Shown one piece after another: positions 36,340-47,764 of a stretch of 64,000 bases of DNA; within the stretch, counting starts at the first letter, position 1; each line of letters begins with the position of its first letter. The position numbers were made by a program, and so were the translations under genes. The stretch comes from Odontocerum albicorne (taxonomy: Eukaryota; Arthropoda; Insecta; Trichoptera; Odontoceridae): positions 14,980,127-15,044,126 of the forward strand of contig OX463852.1 in the NCBI GenBank assembly GCA_949825065.1. The letters are read 5' to 3'. The notes beneath the pieces are model-generated. The model made no database searches and had not been told where the DNA came from. It was given only the letters and a program-made list of their open reading frames with translations.

Positions 36340-36431
36340 TTACGAATAACCAGAAAGATAACCAAAGAGAATCGAATCAGCAGCTCTCGGGTTGAAATAC
36401 AAGCATTATACCTACTACGCCACGGAGGTCG
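36169..36431 (-). mobile_element. SINE with internally expanded tail
   Basis: The head is at the right on the minus strand: CCTCCGTGGCGTAGTAGG (A box TGGCGTAGTAGG) and GATTCGATTCTC (B box). The body reads GGTTATCTTTCTGGTTATTC then GTAAGAGATTG, after which a 57-bp segment is repeated three times. Part of each unit repeats the GTAAGAGATTG junction, so the tail itself seems to have been multiplied. Confidence 0.78.
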
Positions 36432-36949
36432 TTCTTTTGCGTAAAGTTTTAAGAAATATCGCAGTATCACTAATGCAATTCAAATCAATAAAAAAAATTT
36501 TTTTTTTAAATCCTTTTTGTAATTTATAATCAGAGAAAATTAAACATCTAGATGGGAAATTGCTACTCATAATTTTATGATATACTTTTTACACCTTTGG
36601 AAATATCCGTTATATATATTTATCCGTTATAAAACTACACGTGTTTTTTTTTTTAAAAAGTATTAAATTAATTTTCTAAGAAAGACATAACACGTTTTAA
36701 AATTAATGATTATTTTAATAATTATATTTAGTGTTACTATTAATTTGGTGGAAAGGGTGATAAAGCTGTAATATCTTTCTTTGATGAGAATAAATTACCA
36801 ATTGCAATTCTATATTGTCTAGTCTTTTGGTTCTTATGTAGTCTCACTTGAAAACCAATTAATGTCATCACGTTTTGTATTCTTAACCTTTCCCATACTC
36901 AAGTGACCTATTTGTCTGTTGTATGTTGGAGTTTAAGGAACGACACCTG

Positions 36950-37013
36950 TTTTCTAATTGTACGATAAGACGCTTGACTTCTAACCAGGCGTTTGGGTTC
37001 AATTCCCAATGGA
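36950..37013 (+). mobile_element. SINE head remnant
   Basis: ACGATAAGACGCTTGACTTC followed by TTTGGGTTCAATTCCCAATG. The B box GGTTCAATTCC is consensus, but the A-box half is partly lost. Confidence 0.6.
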
Positions 37014-38780
37014 ATATTAATATAGAGTTCTATTCTTGTACAATATAATAGTTCATATGGTGACTATTCTCGCACGCGCTATACGTGTAGAAAATAGTTT
37101 CATCTTGCAGTATTTTCAACACGTGCGATGACGAACTGCCAGCTCCGTGCCTACCCCAGTGGTTTTAAAGTTCAAAGCCTCGATTTATGGAGCTAAAGAC
37201 GATAATATCCACTGTCAGTTTTGATGCATTGAGATATATCATACAAAATTATAGTAAAGCAAAATATAAACATTTTATAGATTTAAAAATACCTCATTAA
37301 TTATCAGTTCTTGTTTGTGGTAAGGGAATCGAAATCACTTATATTATGATGAATTATTTTATTATCTATTTATGGCTAAAAACATTTAATTATTTTATAT
37401 AAAAAAAAAATATATACATTATTATTATTCTTTTATATTTTTATAATATTTATTAGTTAATTTAGAAACAAATTATACCAAAGCTGTTGTGGAAGTAATT
37501 TGAAATAACAATTAATTTGATTTCTTCACAGTTTCATTTTATGATATAGTTAAATGTTTTTAAATAGTTTCATGAAGATTATTGAAATATTTTTTACCAA
37601 CGAATATGTTATTTTGATTATAAAGCTAAAATACAGTTCCTACAACTTGCGGAATTCTTTTGTGGAAACTAATTGCATGTTTTTTTGTAACTAATGAATG
37701 AGTAAAATAATTGTTATGATAAAATAAAAAATGTTCATTCTTTGTTATATGACATTTATATGATTCATATGACTGGATGAAATATTTCAATGAGTCATAA
37801 TTAAATGCATCAAGCATTTTAATATGTTATAATGAATACATTTATATTTCATAAATAAAATTCTTAGCAACAAAACATATATTTGTGAGCAATGCTTTAT
37901 TATATGAAAATTAATACTGATATTTTCAAATCTATACATTCAAATCGAATGACGTCAGTTCACAATATGAAAGGTATTTCGTAGTTGATTTTTAAATAAA
38001 ATTCTGAGAATGCAGTTTTTTCATATTAAAATAACCCCTGAACAGTTAAGACATTTTAGCGTTAATATTTAGGTTTTTAGATTGTTGAATGCATTTTGTT
38101 ACTTATCTGTACAAAGTATGATGTAGCGAGTTTATTATACAACAACTATACAATTAACGCGTATCAGTAACGATTCAGAGTTCTTTTATAGTGTTTCTGA
38201 ACTGGTATTTTTAAACGGTGATTGAGGACAAACATCTGAAAACTGTATGTATTTATTCTTAAAAAAAAGTTCCATCTGAAAGACCGCATTAAACACAACA
38301 CCACCCCGACACATGAACTGACAGCTGAATGTCAAAACTATATAGGCCTCATTTGAAACTATTATTTATTAAACTTACATCAGGACGTGGATAAAAATAA
38401 ATTTTTAAAATTCTATTGTACTATTCAATCATTATAGTGCGCGCCTCGTTTTATGTACAATACATAAGTAAAAATAATGTAACATCTGTTATTTTAAACC
38501 AAAACTATCTAAATTTTTATCGACAATATTGTGCTATTTGAGCGACACCTATTTTTAGATTAAGAATTATTATTTTGCTTCACACGGACTTCAGAGCGTT
38601 CCGAATAGATCTGGGTAATTATGATTACAATACATTTTGGCCATTAAGCCAATAATTACTCAGATTCATTATTTCATGTCGAAGTAAAATTGGTAAAAAA
38701 AGATATGTGGCCATTAAAATTATCACAAGTACTCGTACTTGATATATTAATTGAAATCTCACGGTTTTTATTGCGCGTTA
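37014..38780. other. AT-rich intergenic DNA
   Basis: No gene, repeat or RNA recognised on either strand. Confidence 0.4.
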
Positions 38781-38788
38781 GTCTTCTT

Positions 38789-38937
38789 TCTGCTCGACTA
38801 GTTTTGACTTGTTAATCAGGTGTCATCTTCATGAAGCTAGCGCTTTTGCGAGACAACTGTACACATGAAGTTATTGTTTCGCAAACACCTTATGAAGATG
38901 ACGCCCGATTAACGCGTTGAAGCTGGGCGAGTAGGGA
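38789..38937. mobile_element. Inverted-repeat element, about 46-bp arms
   Basis: The left arm 38789-38834 (TGCTCGACTAG, GTTAATCAGGTGTCATCTTC) and right arm 38892-38937 (GAAGATGACGCCCGATTAAC, GGGCGAGTAGG) are imperfect reverse complements around a 57-nt centre. The inner end of the right arm has TATGAAGATGACG, where the 10 kb hairpin has CTGATGATGAGG. The families may share a design, but sequence identity is low. Confidence 0.55.
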
Positions 38938-39101
38938 AAAACATTAGGACCCGGATTTATAGTCCGACCTACACAAAATCTTAACAATTTTTTTTATCAA
39001 ACAAACAGTATAAAAAATAAAATTTCGTCAAATTAATCGTAGCTTCCTTTAATAAGGGAGTCACGTGGTTTCGTTGCCGTACATATGTTTGAAGCATACT
39101 A

Positions 39102-40021
39102 TCTTGATCAAAAAGTTTTAGGACTTTATTCATAAAATCGAAAATACAAGTTTATTCATCAAAATCGATATGGTCCCCTTCAAAGTACTCCCCATCGACT
39201 GCAACGCACTTACGCCAGGGCTTGATCCAATCCTCGAAACACCGCTGGTACTCAATTTTCGGTATGTCCATCAGAGCCGTCTTCGATTTTTTCATGATAT
39301 CCTCTCGGGTGCTGTAACACCTTACGCGAAACGGTTTTTTAAGTCGATTGAACAGGAAAAGTCGCAGGGAGCCAGATCAGGTGAATTTGAAGGCTGCTGG
39401 ATAGTATTCGTGTTGTTTTTGGTCAAAAACTCATGGAAATCATGTCTTTCGCGATTTCAACGCGGTCCTTTTTTTACATGAAATTGAGGTGTTTTGGGCA
39501 CCAGTTTTGCAGCGACACGTCTGAGGCCCAAATCATTAACCAAAATGTCTTGAGCGGATCCATAAGCGATGTTCAAGTCCTCTGCCAGCTTTCTGATGGT
39601 CAATTTGCGGTTTTCGGCCAACATTTCTTTGATTTTATCGATGTTTTCATCGGGTTTCGACTGCCACTGCGTTCGTCAACCTCGACCGACTCACGACCAC
39701 TTCTGAAGCGTTCGTGCCACCAAAAAACACTTCTCCAACATTTCCAAGGTCTGCGGACCGTTAAATCCGTTTTTCACACAAAATTGAATGCAAACTCGTT
39801 GATGCACAGTTGATGCCATTTTCAAACTTGTAAAAAATCGAAAACACGCACAAAGGTAGATGTACTCAGTACAGCGTAACTTTTACAAATGTCAAGCTAT
39901 GACGCTGAAATTTAAAGGGAAGTGTCAATGATAGATGTGGTAACCTAACAAAAAAAAAGAATTCCATTCGGGTGACTGACAGCCCAACACGGTGGCCGGT
40001 CCTAAAACTTTTTGATCAAGG
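39102..40021 (-). mobile_element. mariner element, internally deleted
   Basis: The terminal inverted repeats are CTTGATCAAAAAGTTTTAGG (left, from 39103) and its complement (right, to 40020), each beside TA, the expected target duplication. The minus-strand transposase begins at ATG 39819 with MASTVHQRVCIQFCVKNGF. KIKEMLAENRKLTIRKLAED and IAYGSAQDILVNDLGLRRVA follow, a mariner DNA-binding domain. Near 39445 the reading jumps to a segment coding NSPDLAPCDF, the third catalytic region, then the mariner-like end GEYFEGDHIDFDE. The region with the first two catalytic Asp is gone, and stops and frameshifts occur. At 920 bp it is shorter than the usual 1.3 kb. Confidence 0.85.
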
Positions 40022-40836
40022 TAGTATGATATAAGATTTGACTGTGTTTGAAAGTTTGGTGCATGTGGGGTTTGACAGTGAATACAAATCACAACATTTT
40101 AAGGGTAGAAATTAGTTTTGAATATATTGACTCGGGCCTAATGCGTGGATAGAAATAATACATTTTCAATCAATTAAATTTTTTAGCCCATTGCAATCCG
40201 AAACTTTTTGCAAGAAATTCATATAGAATATTTTTTTTTGTATATCCTTTGGACTTGATTAAACCAATAGAGTTATAACTAACATCAATAACAATAAGGT
40301 TGTATCTCAAAGCTCGGACAGTTGTGCAACAATAATTTAAATTTAAACCAACAGTTTCACATAGAGAATACTGCCAAATTACCATAAAACATTCACACGA
40401 CTCAATGTGAATATTTAATATGGAGTTGATATCTGAATCAAAATAAACAAATAATATATCAATCTGTAAAAGGATTTCCGTCATGAAATATCTCTATATT
40501 AAGTTTCCTAAACGCAAACATAATTTTCGAAACCGTGAATTTAAAATTTGAATTTATCAGATAAATCTATCTTTTCCCACACTAACTACCAAAAAGAGAC
40601 CGGAACTAAACATAAATTTAAACAAATATTCGCATCCAGCAATGACTAATTACATTGGATAGTATCTTTCAACGAAATGTATTATAACTTTCGAAGGTGA
40701 AACTGACAACAGATTTTCTTATTATTTCCGCATTTCTTCAAAATTGTTAATCAAATACTACAATTAAAAATTATTATTTCACAATGAATTTAGGTAGAAA
40801 TGACAAATTGATATTTTTACATCTTTCACAATCATA

Positions 40837-40995
40837 ACCTCCGTGGATTAGTTGATAAGACGTTTGTTTTCTAACCCAGGAGGGACGATTTCGATTGGTA
40901 CCCATTTAAAAAAATGTACCAATCTTTTTTTTCCTTGAAACTTGTATGTTATAAACACCTTTCTTGTTGGTTGGAAGAGATAACTGTGTAGTAAT
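40837..40995 (+). mobile_element. SINE, head plus tail
   Basis: AACCTCCGTGGATTAGTTGA (A box), GATTTCGATTGGTACCC (B-box side), then TTTTTTCCTTGAAACTTG and TTGTTGGTTGGAAGAGATAA. The GGTTGGAAGAGAT word is the same as in the LINE-X tail. Confidence 0.7.
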
Positions 40996-41059
40996 AAACA
41001 GTATTTACGATTTCTCTGAATGCGTCCAATTATTTCTTTTTTAAATCATATATAGGTAC

Positions 41060-41318
41060 TTGATTTGTTGACCATCCTCTAAAACACCGTGATACGATTT
41101 TCAATTCCTTCCTTTTAAAATTCTATACACTTATTTTCTTGGTCACAACTAAAACACTTTGTTCTCAAATTTGAACTATTAATTTGTTTTGTCGATCTTT
41201 GGTCACTCATTCGTTCTACATTGCCATCCCATCTCAGAGCATTCGTCTCCATCATACTTAAGAATTCAGTATTTAGTTTACAAAAGTCTTTCAAATAAAA
41301 TGTCGTTTTTGATCGCAT
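41060..41318 (-). mobile_element. LINE-G internal fragment
   Basis: The minus-strand frame has MMETNALRWDGNVERMSDQR then STKQINSSN. The 3' terminus at the left is degraded. Confidence 0.65.
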
Positions 41319-42468
41319 ATTGATGCTTAACGTAACATTTATAGAACATGAATTTCTTCAATATTGATTAAATAAGTAAAGATTGTTTGATAGTAATATT
41401 GCAATTGAATATAAATCTTGGAATTACACCTGTTAATGCAATTGAAATGAAAATAGACTTACGAGAGAAGCTATCAAATATCTGAATTTATCTTATTACT
41501 TCCTCCCAATAGGAGGGTGAGATCGACGTTTTTTAGCCCCCCCCCCCTTGTACATGTAAATCACAATACAAAAAAATATGATAAATAAGTAGCTTATACA
41601 ATTATATTGTAAACTCAATAAATATGTACGAATTAAAAAAATATAAAAATTCATACACATGCACTGTCAGGGTAAAGATAAAATATGAAATAAGGCTCCC
41701 AATTTTGACAATACAGAGGAATTAATTAGAATATTCGGTACCTTTCACCCGTTTAAGTTTCATATTAAACATCAAAATCAGTACTAATACACAATTGTGA
41801 AGCATCGTAGTTTCCTTTCTATAATTTCTTTCATAAGAGAGAACCAGCGATAGTTGTGATGAATGCTTTGACAATCTGAAGTGGAATAAAAAAACATCAG
41901 GCATTCATAAAATCTGATGACTGATGAAGTCGAGGTTCTCAGATCGGAAACATGATAAAAAAGAGACAGTGGTCTTTAATCAAATTTAAACTTCAAAATA
42001 AACAAACGGCATTCATTTAACGTGGGACATTTTTTGAAAAGATAGTAATCAGTAAACGTGGAAGAAATCATTCGTTTGAAGTTATGAATTCATATTCAGT
42101 AGAGACTGTATATTATTATATATTGTTTGTCAATTTTTATTTCTTGGAGTTGGGGAAAGAAAATGTAAAATAAAACGCCGATTTTTTTAATGAAGTTTTT
42201 TTAACTGCAGCAACTCAAATACTTAAAACATTTCGACGTGTATAAAGTTCCATTATTCTTGTATTAACACTAAAGTCTCGTATTTTAAGGTGCAAAAATC
42301 GCAATGGATGTTCATTTTCTAGAACATTTAATAACGACGAGCAGAGGAAGTAGACTTTCACTAGTGAAGTGAACAGTTAACACTACAACATTTACTACCG
42401 ACGAGCAGTGAAAACGCACTTTCATAAGCGAACATATTATTTAAATGATATTATGTTACATACACCAA
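41319..42468. other. AT-rich intergenic DNA with a C homopolymer and a short direct repeat
   Basis: An 11-C run lies at 41537-41547. Two imperfect copies of ACATTTAATAACGACGAGCA are present near 42325 and 42388. Nothing else recognised. Confidence 0.45.
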
Positions 42469-43013
42469 TATGGTGTCCCAAAAAAATGTATACACACTTT
42501 TACACATTGTCGTTTACTTGAACTTACTTCAGAAATTTGTCATACCTCGCATTTATAAAAAGTTTGAAGATAAATAGAACTTTTATTTCCAGGTAAATGA
42601 TGCGCCTCCTTACACTATAATGTTGATGTAAAAGCTTATTATGGAGAAAAATTGCCGAACAGATGGATTGGAATTGGAGGTAACATTGAATGCCCCCAAA
42701 CTCCCCAGTCCTCACGTTAATGTATTTTTATGGGGTCTCGTCAAAGACAAGATTTAAAGCACAACACAGGCAACAGTAAATAAATTAAAAGTACACATTG
42801 GGCAAAACAAATGATTCGTGATGTTTGCGATTCCATGTAATTGACAGTGCATGTAACAGAACTGACATTAATTTGAACACAATCGATACTAAAAAAGAAA
42901 TCTTCACATATTTTCTTTAATTAATAGTTTTTATTCTAGATATATCATAGTTTCATAAATACAGAATAAATAATCATTAAAAGTCGATTTCATTTTTTTT
43001 GGGACACCCCATA
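42469..43013 (+). mobile_element. DD41D-type mariner remnant, non-autonomous
   Basis: TA-flanked ends: TATGGTGTCCCAAAAAAATG at left, and reverse-complemented TATGGGGTGTCCCAAAAAAA at right. The interior has GTTTACTTGAACTTACTTCA at the same distance from the end as in the 28.57 kb copy. Coding traces of the QQDG and RWIG segments follow, with many stops. It is about 540 bp, close to the other copy. Confidence 0.72.
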
Positions 43014-43574
43014 GTACTAGTTTACCTTCACTGATCATCCGTTTCCACTGTTACGTATATTATACATTAAAAAATGAATACCACAAATTAAAAGATGTTT
43101 CATATCGCTCGTCGAGTCCATCAGTTGTAATATACCAAACGTATAAATAATTTGTTAATCCTTGTTCAATGCATAAAATCCTTGTTAAACTTTAGTTATG
43201 GCAGTATTTTGAAACACAGCGTGGGAACACAAGAGAACAAATATGTGATCTATTGATGTAACAGCACGCCCTCGCAACCTAACCAGTGATTGATATTTTA
43301 TTTATCTCCCATAAAACAGCTATGTTTAATCTGTTGCTATTCGGCCTTGCTCGGTTATTGTTTGGTATTTTTAACAATCTTTGATATCGCAATTTTCAAC
43401 ATTTATCCATTGATATTTACTTTTACATGAATGTAGCAACATTTATAGTGCTTTTGTGTAATTTTATTTAAAAACTACACCAATACGTGTACATTTATGA
43501 ATATGAAATACCTTTAGAAATTTCAAATTACTTTGGAAAATAGTGTCTAAATTAAAAACCTTATGAGTTTGAAA

Positions 43575-44350
43575 TATACGTACATAACATCACGGCCTGT
43601 CCGTTGCAAGGCAGGCAAAGATAACAGATCTCCAAACTTTTTTAATCAAGTACAAAACATTCACCTTCTCTATGTTCATGGATTTTATATATTTAATATT
43701 TACTTAACACTTAATTTTAGAAACAACTGGCGGGCTTAATGCCAGGCGACAATCTCTTCCAGCCAATTAGACAAAAGTAAATAAAATAAGGTACATGGCT
43801 GCAAAAAAATATTAGATTATTCATCTTGATGAAATTTATGAACAAATACATAATAAAAGTAAAAGTGAGATATCACCAATCAAATGAAAACAAAGAGATG
43901 GTGAAAAATTAGAAAAAAAAACAGGAATGAAACACGTTATTTTACTGACTAGAAAATAAGTTTTTTTTAGATCTTCTCCTGTATAATCTTCTTTTATTTA
44001 TACTATTTTCTTATTCATTCAATTAACCTTCTTAGATAATCTGATCCAGCTACGTTTTGCATGGTCAACCTCTAACACCGCACACCTTATACCTCTGACT
44101 TCTATACTGGCATAGTCATTTTTTCTTCATTCATTCTCTACACATGTCCAAGCCATATTAAAGTTTCTTTTTTCATCTTATTTAAGACTTCCATTTTATT
44201 CATACATTAATTTTCGATGTCTTCGTTCCGCCTCCTGCACGTATCTATCAAGCATTAATCTGGCTTTTATTTTTTGCCAACTTCAAATTTCATTACCATA
44301 CGCCAAGGTAGACACCGATACTCTATTTCATTTTAATAAGTTTCACCATT
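43575..44350 (-). mobile_element. LINE-G copy split by a LINE-X insertion
   Basis: The left piece 43575-43688 carries the reversed 3' end (CATAACATCACGGCCTGTCC) down to TCTATGTTCATG. The right piece from about 43975 continues with GATCCAGCTACGTTTTGC, TCATTCTCTACACATGTCCA and CATCTTATTTAAGACTTCCA. The LINE-X tail lies between them, giving a relative age: LINE-G first, LINE-X later. Confidence 0.6.
43690..43960 (-). mobile_element. LINE-X 3' UTR copy, nested
   Basis: ACTGGCGGGCTTAATGCCAG, CAATCTCTTCCAGCCAATTA, GTAAAAGTGAGATATCACC and GAATGAAACACGTTATTTTA match the 12.5 and 47.8 kb copies in order. Only 3' UTR is present. Confidence 0.75.
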
Positions 44351-44394
44351 ATCTATTTTATTTAAAATATATTTATTTAGAGACAATTAGCTGA

Positions 44395-44640
44395 ACACCC
44401 ATCTACCTATATCCTACTTCATGTGGTCATAAAGCTTATCTAGAGCTTGATCCCAGCAGAAGCCTTTCTCCAGGCTTATCAGTCACTTACCATTTTCCTT
44501 CCCTTCCAGCCTCCTAAAACCCTCTATATCGGCCAACCAAGTGTCTTTCCATGTTTTTGGCCTTAAACAATGATCTTTGTTAACTGTGTCAACTTATATC
44601 TACTTATAATACTTATCCATGCCATTATTCACAATCTTAT
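44395..44640 (-). pseudogene. Possible LINE coding remnant
   Basis: The minus-strand frame has HCLRPKTWKDTWLADIEGFR and LEKGFCWDQALDKLYDHMK. The composition suggests former coding sequence. No family recognised. Confidence 0.3.
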
Positions 44641-45214
44641 GTCGCAGGTTATGATTGCTTCGATAATTTTATAGTTTCTTCATTAGATCTCAGTTTTCTT
44701 TCTTCTGCAGTCTATTTATCTACAATTCAATAATTGTTATGTCCTCTAGTTTCCTTTTTATGTATTTTTTTATATTTCGATGTTTTTTTCTTGATAAAAG
44801 ATTATGTTATTTTAATCATGTTTGTCTAGTAATCTTCCTTTTACGTATCGATTTTGGCACACCTCATTAACAAACTATCGGTTAATCTTAAATTTAAATG
44901 TTAAATACCCCCGAAAATGAAGTCTATTCATAACCAGGAGAACTGGAGAGACTCTATCATGAAAAATAAATTTAAACATTCAACTGTGATAGAAAGAGAG
45001 CTCATATGAGAGAAGAATAATATGAAATGGTCAGTTTGAGATACACAATCTCACTGTAAGATGACGAGCCTCTGCAGAAGATCGTCTGTTAAAAACTCGC
45101 GTTGTGGTTACTACTCTCTTCAAATTGAAGGGTATTTTTCAGCCTAGTTTTTTGATAAGTTATCTTTAATTAACAATGTTATTTAAATTGGCTTAGATCA
45201 TGACTTTTTGTCGC

Positions 45215-45282
45215 CTGCCGTGACCTAACGGTTAGCATTCATGTTTAGCAAGCGGGCGTCCCAGGTTTCATTCTTGGCGAAT
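45215..45282 (+). mobile_element. tRNA-derived SINE head of a second type
   Basis: GCCTGCCGTGACCTAACGGT then TAGCATTCATGTTTAGCAAG, and CCCAGGTTTCATTCTTGG forming a T-stem and loop. It differs from the CCTCCGTGG heads elsewhere, so it is a separate SINE type or a tRNA pseudogene. Confidence 0.6.
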
Positions 45283-45496
45283 TCACTTCCGGACTGTTAC
45301 ACTATTTTAAACACACCTTTTAAAACTGTGATGGCGCTTTTGTTAGCGACGCTGAAGTCTTTTAACCTCACTTGTTTCTTTAATAATTTAATCTCTTGAG
45401 GTGATCGTAATTATTTGGAAATAGCGTTATACCAAATTATCTAAGAAATACAAAATAAATAATGTGAATCTACCTGTATTAAATAAAACTGTTGGT

Positions 45497-45985
45497 TATT
45501 TACTAATAAACAAATACACTTAGTTCATTTCATACTGTCCGTGAATTATTTCTAATTTATTAATTAAGAATAAACAAATATACTTAATTCATTTGATATT
45601 ATCCGTAAATAATTTGTAATTTACTAATTAAGAATAAACAAATATACTAATTCATTTGATATTATCCGTAAATAATTTGTTATTTACTAATTAGGAATAA
45701 ACAAATTTACTAATTCATTTGATATTATCCGTAAATAATTTGTTGTTTACTAATTAGGAATAAACAAATGTACTTAATTCATTTGATATTATTACTAAAT
45801 AATTTGTAATTTACTAATTAAAAATAAACAGATATACTAATTCATTTGATATTATCCGTAAATAATTTGTTATTTACTAATAAGGAATAAACAAATATAC
45901 TGAATTCATTTGATATTATCCGTAAATAATTTGTAATTTACTAATTAAGAATAAACAAATATATTAAGTTTATTTGACGTTATCC
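45497..45985. repeat. Tandem array, about 8 x 63-64 bp
   Basis: Units of AATAAACAAATATACTTAAT, TCATTTGATATTATCCGTAA and ATAATTTGTAATTTACTAAT repeat with the AATAAAC word at 45505, 45569, 45633, 45696, 45759, 45823, 45886 and 45950. There are no spacers, so this is a satellite-like array and not a CRISPR. Confidence 0.93.
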
Positions 45986-46534
45986 AATAACTTTTATCGT
46001 AAAAGAAGGGCTTACTGCAGTCTGACAACATTTTTCAACCAACAAGAAAAGCGTTTGAATGCTTCTTGTGAAAAAAATAGACATCCGCAAACCAATGTAC
46101 ATAAAACTTGCATATTGAATGGCAAAAGTTCTTCCATCTAGTTTCTGAAGTTTGTAAATTTGTGTCAAAGAAAAATAAAACAAGTATCTTAAAGCTAAAT
46201 TAATTATTTAAATCGTACGAGTATCAAAAGACAGAATCAGTTCCAATGTCACATAATTGGAGTCAATCAGACATGTGAACGTTGGCAGTAGAACTGTTAA
46301 TTTAAAAGAAAAAAAAATGTAATAACGTTTAAACTAAATGTCAACCCATATAACCAAAAACCACTTAAGTTTTTTACTTTGTAATAAAACATTTGCTAAC
46401 ATAACTATTGTGAACCTTCGTTGCTTTTACTTTTAAAATAATTAATTCGAGAATATTTTGGGTTTCAGTATAATTGACCCAGCAATTTATATAGATTAAA
46501 AAGAAACACTATTAAAAATTTTAATGGAAGGCGT

Positions 46535-46775
46535 ATGAGACAAATACCAAGGAAAGTATAGTTGGATCAAATAAATAATGATCAAGTGAATTAAATTGTA
46601 GAAGTTGTAATAAAAGGTGTATGTGTATATTAAAGAAGAGGTAAATTTCTTTTGAAGTACTATTTCGAATATGATTTTAAGTACTAATATAAGAGGCTAA
46701 GGGTGTGTGTGTGATAGAGAAATCTGGCGCTCTGTCCTTTCTGTCTACAGTAACAGGGAAATAGTGTGATGGCAT
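46535..46775 (+). mobile_element. LINE-G copy
   Basis: GGAAAGTATAGTTGGATCAA, AATTGTAGAAGTTGTAATAA, GAGGCTAAGGGTGTGTGTG and the terminus GGGAAATAGTGTGATGGCAT. A roughly 50-bp insertion sits before GAGGCTAAG. Confidence 0.65.
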
Positions 46776-46836
46776 GTACGAATTTGTATGAAAAAAAAAA
46801 CACTATTTGTACTATTATTTTTTTATAAACCTACAG

Positions 46837-46965
46837 TCACCTCCGTGGTCTATTTGGTAAAATGCCTGTCTTCCAGGACAGGGATTACGGGTCCAGTGGA
46901 ATTTTATTTATTTAAAAAATGGTTCCGGTCTGGTTTTTCCTTAAGTAATATTTAAAAGAATTATA
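46837..46965 (+). mobile_element. SINE, head plus body
   Basis: CACCTCCGTGGTCTATTTGG (A box), TAAAATGCCTGTCTTCC, a damaged B box in ACGGGTCCAGTGG, then GGTTCCGGTCTGGTTTTTCC. The body word matches the 20.8 kb SINE. Confidence 0.7.
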
Positions 46966-47764
46966 CTTGGGTGGTGAATAATTTCAGTGATAGATCAGAT
47001 GGAATGCAAATTTTATTAGATTAAAAAATCAAAATGTAAAACCTTATAAAATTTAACAGCAATGGTACGAAAATTCCTCCAAAATTTAATGGAATTATCA
47101 TCTGTAAATACTAGGTCAATATTTGCGATGCTGGCTAAAAAAGTGTTCTTGACTGCTTAAAAGAAATGCCAGTTGCCAACCAGTTTAACAAGTTGTATAA
47201 AGTGCATTAAAAGTGTAATGAATAGAAAAAAAATATTAAAAAAATGAAGGTTCTACCATGACACTTATGTTATATCTCTCTTTAAAGATAATAGACCATT
47301 AAATATTCGGATATTATTTTTATAATAAATTTGCCATTAAAATTATAGTCTTTCCAAATGTATGATAAAATAGCAATATTAATATACCATTCATTTAGCG
47401 ATAACTTTATTCTATTACCACTGCTAATCGAATTATATGACTATAATGAGTTTATATCCCTAGAAATGTTTCGTTCTATTATTTATAACCTTCAAATAGT
47501 ATAAGGACTTCAGGATCTCCTTTCACTCATGATTCTACTTAATAAATATCAAATTCAGGTCAATAACCTATGAAAATTAACAAAAAAGGATTTGTTAACC
47601 AGAAAAAAGGAGGCATAATAACACCACAGATTTTGTCGATTTATTCTTATATTGTGTAAGAAATCTTGAAGATAAATTAGGGGCGTAAAACATATATACT
47701 CGAACTGGTTAAAATCGGTTAAGACGATAGTCCGCAATATTGTACGAGTATAGTATCTTATTTT

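Noticed and set aside
39170..39813. Plus-strand proteins of 103 and 126 residues
   Set aside because: They are the reverse strand of the mariner transposase remnant.
45497..45985. CRISPR array
   Set aside because: The repeats are directly adjacent without unique spacers, and the host is an animal. It is a satellite-like array.
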